64,000 nt of DNA from positions 3,286,001 to 3,350,000 of the forward strand of contig JAPTYK010000001.1 in the NCBI GenBank assembly GCA_026913215.1, read 5' to 3'. This stretch comes from Streptomyces diastatochromogenes (GTDB lineage Bacteria; Actinomycetota; Actinomycetes; Streptomycetales; Streptomycetaceae). Of the stretch, positions 56,917 through 64,000 are shown piece by piece. Both the position numbers and the translations under genes were made by a program. Positions within the stretch are counted from its first letter, which is position 1; every line of letters begins with the position of its first letter. The notes below the pieces were generated by a model that was not told where the DNA came from, made no database searches, and saw nothing but the letters and a program-made list of their open reading frames with translations.

Positions 56917-57502
56917 ATGGCCCTCACCGTCCCGCTGCCCCGTACGCCGCCCGAGGGCGGGACCGCGCGGTGGTACGAGGACGAGCTCGGCTGGGCCACG
57001 GTGGCGGGTCCGCCGGTGGGCCTGGTGACCGGGCTGCGCTTCGACGTCCTGGAGCTGCCCGCGGCGGCCGGCCCTGGCGTGCTGCGCCGGGTGGGCCCGG
57101 CGACGGGTCCGGTGGCCCTGCTCGGGGACCGGATGGGGCTGCTCGTGGCCGCGGGAGCGCGGAGGAGCTGCCGGGACTGCTCGACTGGCTGGAGTGGGGC
57201 GGGATCTCGCTGGATCTCACGGCCCTCGGTGCCGACGGCCGGATGACTGCACCCCTTCCCCGGGGCGGGGCGGATCCGGCGCGCCGGGCGCCGCGGTGTG
57301 GCTGCGGGCGCCCGCGCCGGGTCGCGAGGTCGAGTCCTCGCTGCCGGCGCTGCGGTCCGCGCCGTGGGGCGTTGCGGATGCCCCGTGTCTGGTGCGTCTC
57401 GTGGCCGCCGCCGCCGCGGAGTGCCACCGGGTGCGACTGCTGAGTGCCCGTGTCGGCGGGGCCGCTCAGCAGCGTTCGCCTCAGCGGTTCGCGTCCTCGT
57501 AA
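56917..57502 (+). CDS. conserved hypothetical protein of Streptomyces (frame broken)
   Basis: Starts MALTVPLPRTPPEGGTARWYEDELGWATVAG, a sequence typical of a Streptomyces protein located between clpC and lsr2; related N-termini occur in bifunctional DNA primase/polymerase-like proteins. Fragments in different frames join as FDVLELPAAAGPGVLRRV, LLVAAGSAEELPGLLDWLEWGG, GAAVWLRAPAPGREVESSL and DAPCLVRLVAAAAAECHRVRLL. At least two missing bases (near 57158 and 57265). About 195 residues. The end overlaps the convergent lsr2 stop by about 20 nt, so the exact stop is unsure. Confidence 0.75.
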
Positions 57503-57816
57503 GCGGCCTTGATGTCGGCGGGAACGCGACCGCGGTCGTTGACGTTCAGGCCGTTCTCCTTGGCCCACGCGCGGATCTTCGCGGTGTCCTGGCTGCCCGT
57601 CGCCACGGCGCGGCCCTTGCCGCGGCCGCCGGTGGTGCGGCCACCGGTGCGGCGGCCACTCGTGGTGTACGGCTCGAGCAGGCCACGGAGCTTTTCCGCG
57701 TTGGCGGTGGTGAGGTCGATCTCGTAGGTCTTGCCGTCCAGCGCGAACGTCACGGTCTCGTCCGCCTCGACGCCGTCGAGGTCGTCGACAAGAAGGACCT
57801 GAACCTTCTGTGCCAC
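57481..57816 (-). CDS. lsr2: Lsr2, nucleoid-associated xenogeneic silencer
   Basis: 111 residues, intact. N-terminal dimerisation domain (QKVQVLLVDDLDGVEADETVTFALDGKTYEIDL), a flexible GRRTGGRTTGGRGKGRA linker, and the C-terminal DNA-binding domain with the RGR AT-hook-like motif in NDRGRVPADI. Binds AT-rich DNA and silences specialised-metabolite clusters. Start GTG 57816 has AGGAAA upstream; the in-frame ATG at 57831 lies five codons earlier and does not match family N-termini. Confidence 0.97.
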   Translation of the reverse strand: MAQKVQVLLVDDLDGVEADETVTFALDGKTYEIDLTTANAEKLRGLLEPYTTSGRRTGGRTTGGRGKGRAVATGSQDTAKIRAWAKENGLNVNDRGRVPADIKAAYEDANR

Positions 57817-57970
57817 CGGATTTCCTTTCATCGAAAATGCAGTACGCGGAAAGGAAACCGCTTTTCCCGGAAAAACACAAACCCCTGGGAGAGGTTCAGA
57901 ACCCCGGGAACGCGGGAAACGTGCGCGATTCGGACATAGGGTTCCGCGAGGGGATCCCCGGGCTTCCCCG

Positions 57971-58489
57971 TCACAGGTGCAGAAGCATCCGGCTGTTGCC
58001 CAAGGTGTTCGGCTTCACTCGTTCGAGACCGAGGAACTCGGCGACTCCCTCGTCATAGGAACGGAGGAGCTCGCTGTAGACATCTCCGTCGACCGGGGTC
58101 TCGCCGATCTCGACGAAGCCGTGCTTCGCGAAGAAGTCGACTTCGAAGGTCAGGCAGAATACCCGCCGCACCCCGAGCCATCGGGCGGTGTGCAACAACT
58201 TGTCGAGCACCTGATGTCCGACGCCGGCGCCCTTGAAGTCGGGATCGACGGCGAGAGTACGGACTTCGGCGAGGTCTTCCCACATGACGTGGAGTGCGCC
58301 GCAGCCGACGACGGCGGCGTCCTCGTCGCGTTCCGCGACCCAGAACTCCTGGATGGACTCGTAAAGGGTCACGGTCGCCTTGTCGAGCAGGATGCCGCGC
58401 TGCACGAAAGGATCGACGAGACGACGGATCGCGGCCACATCGGTGGTGCGGGCCCTGCGCACGGTGACTGCTTTGGCGGAGGTCGACAT
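57971..58489 (-). CDS. GNAT-family amino-acid N-acetyltransferase
   Basis: 172 residues from ATG 58489 (MSTSAKAVTVRRARTTDV). Acetyl-CoA site EVRTLAVDPDFKGAGVGHQVLDKLL and the VFCLTFEVDFFAKHGFVEIGE block match the N-acetylglutamate synthase-like (ArgA/ArgH-type) acyltransferases, so arginine synthesis is likely. The start is set by TAGCGT (58497-58502) ending 7 nt upstream; the longer frame to 58531 lacks this. Intact. Confidence 0.9.
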   Translation of the reverse strand: MSTSAKAVTVRRARTTDVAAIRRLVDPFVQRGILLDKATVTLYESIQEFWVAERDEDAAVVGCGALHVMWEDLAEVRTLAVDPDFKGAGVGHQVLDKLLHTARWLGVRRVFCLTFEVDFFAKHGFVEIGETPVDGDVYSELLRSYDEGVAEFLGLERVKPNTLGNSRMLLHL

Positions 58490-58496
58490 GAGGGGG

Positions 58497-58502
58497 ACGC
58501 TA
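58497..58502 (-). promoter_or_regulatory. leaderless -10 box of the acetyltransferase gene
   Basis: TAGCGT on the minus strand, 7 nt before ATG 58489. It decides between two candidate starts. Confidence 0.5.
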
Positions 58503-58505
58503 TCG

Positions 58506-58925
58506 CTACGGGCGGGGCGTCCCTTCGCCACCCTCGGGCTCCCGCGGGGCGGCGGGGAGGGGGTTGTCGCGCTGGACGATCCGGATGGCGTCGTTCAGCG
58601 ACTCGCGCTGTTCCGGCGACATCATCCCGAAGAAGGCGACGAGTGCCGCGGCGGGGTTGTCGCTCTGCGCCCAGGCCGCGTTCATCAGCGCGGCGGAGTA
58701 GGCGGCGCGGGTGGAGACCGCCGTATATCGATAGGCGCGGCCTTCGACCTCCCTGCGGACCCAGCCCTTCTGGTGGAGATTGTCCATGACGGTCATGACG
58801 GTGGTGTAGGCGATGGACCGTTCCTGCTGAAGGTCTTCCAGGACTTCCCGGACGGTGACCGGGCGGTTCCATTGCCAGACGCGCGTCATCACCGCGTCTT
58901 CGAGTTCTCCCAGGGGGCGGGGCAC
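58506..58925 (-). CDS. BlaI/MecI/CopY-family transcriptional regulator
   Basis: 139 residues, intact. Winged helix (LGELEDAVMTRVWQWNRPVTVREVLEDLQQERSIAYTTVMTVMDNLHQKGWV) followed by a short helical dimerisation part. Family members repress beta-lactam or copper genes and are inactivated by an M56 (BlaR-type) protease. No such protease gene is present here. Start GTG 58925; TAAGGT (58932-58937) ends 6 nt upstream, so leaderless. Confidence 0.92.
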   Translation of the reverse strand: MPRPLGELEDAVMTRVWQWNRPVTVREVLEDLQQERSIAYTTVMTVMDNLHQKGWVRREVEGRAYRYTAVSTRAAYSAALMNAAWAQSDNPAAALVAFFGMMSPEQRESLNDAIRIVQRDNPLPAAPREPEGGEGTPRP

Positions 58926-58931
58926 AATGCC

Positions 58932-58937
58932 ACCTTA
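58932..58937 (-). promoter_or_regulatory. leaderless -10 box of blaI-type gene
   Basis: TAAGGT on the minus strand, 6 nt before the GTG at 58925. Confidence 0.45.
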
Positions 58938-59051
58938 GTGGGCGAAACAGCAATAAACGGCTATTTCAGCTCAGTGGATGACAAAAAGGGTGCACGACCG
59001 GAAGCGGTCGCACACCCTCGGTGCTGCGGTACGGGGCGGGCCGGGGCCCGG

Positions 59052-59222
59052 TCAGGAACCGTCCGCCTGGCGGGCGGCCTCGGCGCGGGCGAGGGCCGCG
59101 TCCACGACCGCGTCCTCCTTGGCCTTGTTCGGGCCGCCCTGGCTCTTGACGATCGTGACGACGAGGCCGATGAAGAAGACGGCCATCACGACGGGGGGCA
59201 GGAGCGCGGATACGTATTCCAT
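59052..59222 (-). CDS. small single-pass membrane protein, unknown function
   Basis: 56 residues (MEYVSALLPPVVMAVFFIGL ... ARAEAARQADGS): one helix at about 5-27, then a charged Ala/Glu/Lys-rich cytosolic tail (KSQGGPNKAKEDAVVDAALARAEA). ATG at 59222 lies 15 nt after the upstream gene's stop. A Streptomyces-conserved small membrane protein; function not known. Confidence 0.82.
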   Translation of the reverse strand: MEYVSALLPPVVMAVFFIGLVVTIVKSQGGPNKAKEDAVVDAALARAEAARQADGS

Positions 59223-59236
59223 GCCGTCCAGAGTAG

Positions 59237-59833
59237 CTATCCGGCGACCCGCTCCTCGGGCGGGGCGGCGGAACAGGCCTCGGCGCGGCGGGAAGACCTC
59301 GGAGGGCTTGGGCACCGGGCGTTCGGCCGGGGCGGGCGGCTTCGGCCGGGGCTCGTCGCCCGCCGCGCGCCCGCCGGGCAGCGCGAGCAGCCGGGCCCGG
59401 GAGGGGAGGGCACGGTCGGGGCGGTGGCCTGGGAGACCCGGGCCAGGCGCGCGTACGGAACGCTCGGCGAGGACCTGGCAGCGGGCGAGCAGCTCGGCGG
59501 CGGCCGGGTTGTGGCGCAGCGCGCGCAGGGCGGCGAGGTCGTCGGCGCCGGGGTCGTAGCCGGCGGCCAGCGCGTCCCGGAGGAGCTCCAGATAACCGCC
59601 GAGGGAACCGGGCAGCGCCTCGCGGTAGCGGGCCAGGTCGTCGAGGAGGAAGGCGCGCAGCCGGCCGGCCTCGCGTACCGCCTCGTCCACGGAATCGGCC
59701 AGGCGCAGGCAGTCCTGGACGTCCTCGTCCTGGAGGGGGCAGGGTGGAGGGCGATGGCGAGGGCACGGCGGAGCACACGCAGCTCGTCCGCGCTGAACGC
59801 CATGCCGCCGCGGGGTCCGTATGGCGTGGGCAT
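59237..59833 (-). CDS. conserved hypothetical protein of Streptomyces (frame broken)
   Basis: About 205 residues from ATG 59833, or about 195 from the Met of MAFSADELRVLRRALAIALHP. After a missing base near 59742 it continues DVQDCLRLADSVDEAVREAGRLRAFLLDDLARYREALPGSL, an all-helical segment. It ends in a Pro-rich tail (RPVPKPSEVFPP) and PPEERVAG after further base losses. No known domain. TATCGT (59840-59845) ends 6 nt before ATG 59833. A palindrome separates it from coaX. Confidence 0.78.
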   Translation of the reverse strand: MPTPYGPRGGMAFSADELRVLRRALAIALHPAPSRTRTSRTACAWPIPWTRRYARPAGCAPSSSTTWPATARRCPVPSAVIWSSSGTRWPPATTPAPTTSPPCARCATTRPPPSCSPAARSSPSVPYARLARVSQATAPTVPSPPGPGCSRCPAGARRATSPGRSRPPRPNARCPSPPRSSRRAEACSAAPPEERVAG

Positions 59834-59839
59834 GGGCCG

Positions 59840-59845
59840 ACGATA
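59840..59845 (-). promoter_or_regulatory. leaderless -10 box of the hypothetical gene
   Basis: TATCGT on the minus strand, 6 nt before ATG 59833. Confidence 0.42.
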
Positions 59846-59871
59846 CGCGCTAATCGGACAATTTCCTCTTA

Positions 59872-59901
59872 GCGATCATTCCGGCGCGCCGGAATGATCG
59901 C
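59872..59901. repeat. perfect 30-bp palindrome after coaX
   Basis: GCGATCATTCCGGCG joined directly to its reverse complement (59887-59901). It starts 20 nt after the coaX stop. Related in core (GCGATC-N-TTCCG) to the palindrome at 983-1026. Probable terminator of the panC-nadB-nadC-coaX operon. Confidence 0.85.
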
Positions 59902-59921
59902 CCCCGTTCGTCCGGGCACGC

Positions 59922-60726
59922 CTACATGCGCGCGACGTTCCGCTCGTAGACCAGGCGCAGGCCGATCAGGGTCAGCCAGGGCTCGTGCTCGTCGATCTCC
60001 TTCGAGTCGCCGAGGACCATCGGCGCCAGGCCGCCGGTCGCGATCACGGTGACGTCGGAGGGGTCGCCCTTCGGCCCGACCAGTTCCCGCTTCATCCGGG
60101 CCACCACGCCATCGACCTGGCCCGCGTACCCGAAGACGATGCCCGACTGCATGGCCTCGACCGTGTTCTTGCCGATCACGCTGCGCGGGCGGGCCAGCTC
60201 GATCTTGCGGAGCATCGCGCCCTTGACGCCCAGCGCCTCCACCGAGATCTCGATGCCCGGCGCGATCGCCCCGCCCGCGTACTCGCCGCGCGCGGTGATC
60301 GCGTCGTACGTCGTCGCCGTGCCGAAGTCCACGACGATCGCCGGACCGCCGTACAGCTCGACGGCCGCGACCGCGTTGATGATGCGGTCGGCGCCGACCT
60401 CCTGGGGTTGTCCGTGAGGATCGGCACCCCGTCCTGACGCCCGGCTCCACGAGGACCGCCGGCACGTCCCCGTAGTACCGGCGGGTCACCTCGCGCAGCT
60501 CGTGCAGCACCGAGGGGACCGTCGCGCAGATGGCGATCCCCTCGATGCCGTCGCTCAGCTCGACGCCGAGCAGCGGGTGCATGCCCATGAGGCCCTGGAG
60601 CAGGACCGCCATCTCGTCGGCGGTACGGCTCGGGTCCGTGGAGATCCGCCAGTGCTCGACGATCTCCTCGCCGTCGAAGAGACCGAGCACCGTGTGCGTG
60701 TTGCCGACGTCGATGGTGAGCAGCAT
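59922..60726 (-). CDS. coaX: type III pantothenate kinase (frame broken)
   Basis: First step of coenzyme A synthesis. ASKHA fold: phosphate-1 [18 protein letters not shown], phosphate-2 [27 protein letters not shown], adenosine site [11 protein letters not shown]. One or two bases lost near 60405-60437 break the [20 protein letters not shown] segment. ATG 60726 overlaps the nadC TGA by one base. About 265 residues. Gene order gives NAD and CoA precursor synthesis in one operon (panC supplies pantothenate). Confidence 0.95.
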
Positions 60727-61747
60727 CAGGAGCGCACCTCGCGCAGGTCGAGGCCGATGTCGAGGATCGGGGAGGAGTGGGTGAGGCCGCCGACCGCCAG
60801 GTAGTCGACGCCCGTCGCCGCGTACGCCGCCGCGTTCTCCAGGGTCAGCCGGCCCGAGGACTCCAGGACGGCGCGGCCCGCGACCAGGGCGACGGCCTCC
60901 TCCGTCTCGATCGGGGTGAAGTTGTCGAGCAGGATCAGGTCGGCGCCCGCGTCCAGGACCTCGCGGACCTGGTGCATCGTGTCGACCTCGACCTCGATCG
61001 GCACCTCCGGGAACAGCTCGCGGACGGCCTTGAAGGCCTCGGCGACGCCGCCGGCCGCCACCACGTGGTTGTCCTGACCAGGGCCGCGTCGGAGAGCGAC
61101 ATGCGGTGGTTGACGCCGCCGCCGCAGCGGACCGCGTACTTCTCCAGGGCGCGCAGGCCCGGCGTCGTCTTGCGGGTGTCGCGGACCTTCGCGTTCGTGC
61201 CCTCCAGGGCGTCCGCCCACGCGCGCGTGGCGGTGGCGATGCCGGAGAGGCGGCACAGGATGTTGAGCGCGCTGCGCTCGCCGGTGAGCAGGTCGCGGGT
61301 GCGGGCGGTGACGCTGAGGAGCACCTGCCCGGCCTCGACGCGCTCGCCGTCCTCGACGTGCCGCTCGACCTCGAACTCGTCCGTGCAGACGATCGACAGG
61401 ACGGCCTCGGCGACCCGCAGGCCCGCCACGACACCGGCCTCACGGGCGGTGAAGTCGGCGGTGGCGACGGCGTCCTCGGGGACGGTCGCGACGGTCGTCA
61501 CGTCGACCCCGCCGTCGAGGTCCTCGGCGATCGCCAGGTGGGCGATGTCCTCGACCTGGATCGGGTCGAGACCGGCGTCGACGAGCAGCTGCGCGAGGGC
61601 GGGGTCGAGACCGCACTCGAACTCCTCGCCGTCGCCGCAGCCGCAGCCGTCGCCGCAGCCGCCGGGCTCCTCCTCGGAGGAGACCGCGCTGATCTGGATG
61701 AGAGGGACGTCCACGGGCTCGGGACGGGCTTCCTCGGGCGTGCTCAC
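60726..61747 (-). CDS. nadC: nicotinate-nucleotide pyrophosphorylase (quinolinate phosphoribosyltransferase), frame broken
   Basis: Converts quinolinate and PRPP to nicotinate mononucleotide. Core motifs ERSALNILCRLSGIAT, RDTRKTTPGLRALEKYAVRCGGG, HRMSLSDAALVKDNH (one A missing near 61080), EVEVDTMHQVREVL, ILLDNFTP, VDYLAVGGLTHSSP. Starts GTG 61747 directly after the nadB TAA. The N-terminus carries an unusual Cys/Gly patch, GGCGDGCGCGDGEEFECG (residues about 29-46), that could bind metal; it precedes the normal domain. About 340 residues. Confidence 0.95.

Positions 61748-64000
<2,253 letters not shown>

Overview
The window is a chromosomal segment of a Streptomyces. GC is very high, codon use is strongly biased to G/C in the third position, and the developmental genes bldN-rsbN, a bdtA-like gene, the sigE-cseABC cell-envelope operon, the Rex-hem operon, lsr2 and a 16S-23S-5S operon are all present. 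From memory, the order hemB-hemD-hemC-hemA-rex ... bldN-rsbN ... ilvD ... radA-disA-mutY ... sigE-cseABC ... clpC-lsr2 ... coaX-nadC-nadB-panC matches the S. coelicolor core around SCO3316-SCO3383. No prophage, biosynthetic cluster or CRISPR array was seen.

Layout. 1-5.9 kb, minus strand: haem biosynthesis behind Rex, with a Rex operator/promoter at 5901-5929. 6-13 kb: glutaredoxin-like protein, HAD phosphatase, sigma-BldN and its anti-sigma RsbN with a BldN-type promoter, acyltransferase, epimerase, the 32-residue ribosomal protein bS22, and a BdtA-like regulator. 13-17 kb: phosphatase, AcuC deacetylase, MFS, HAD. 17.0-22.6 kb: rRNA operon on the minus strand. 22.8-30.7 kb: GlxA regulator/hydrolase pair, proC, an ABC exporter with an operator on its start codon, SH3 proteins, and a Ser/Thr kinase with a beta-propeller. 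30.7-38.2 kb: ilvD, TetR, TIM-barrel isomerase, Ppx, a Cys-rich unknown, and a membrane-bound sigma-like/zinc-finger/BACON fusion, with several minisatellites. 38.4-43.8 kb: radA, disA, a PAP2 phosphatase, mutY. 44-47.4 kb: sigE-cseA-cseB-cseC. 47.4-53.9 kb: MFS/TetR pair with a duplicated operator, M23 peptidase, and a NACHT (NLR-like) NTPase carrying a coding minisatellite. 53.9-64 kb: clpC, a hypothetical, lsr2, a GNAT, BlaI-type regulator, two small unknowns, and the coaX-nadC-nadB-panC operon, cut off in panC.

Data quality matters. More than half of the well-conserved genes are broken by single missing bases, mostly at the edge of C or G runs (hemD, hemC, hemA, rex, rsbN, acuC, radA, mutY, cseA, cseC, coaX, nadC, nadB, panC and others). 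Essential genes cannot all be dead, so I read these as uncorrected sequencing deletions. Coordinates given are for the restored genes. Two genes (the kinase at 28510 and radA) contain triplets of deletions that leave the frame open but scramble a segment.

Themes. Many genes start 6-8 nt after a TANNNT box, which implies leaderless mRNAs and fixes several start codons. Three large perfect palindromes separate co-directional genes and are each followed by a new promoter. The most interesting proteins are the sigma/zinc-finger/BACON membrane fusion (36463-38234) and the NACHT NTPase with a repeat array between Walker A and Walker B (50891-53861).
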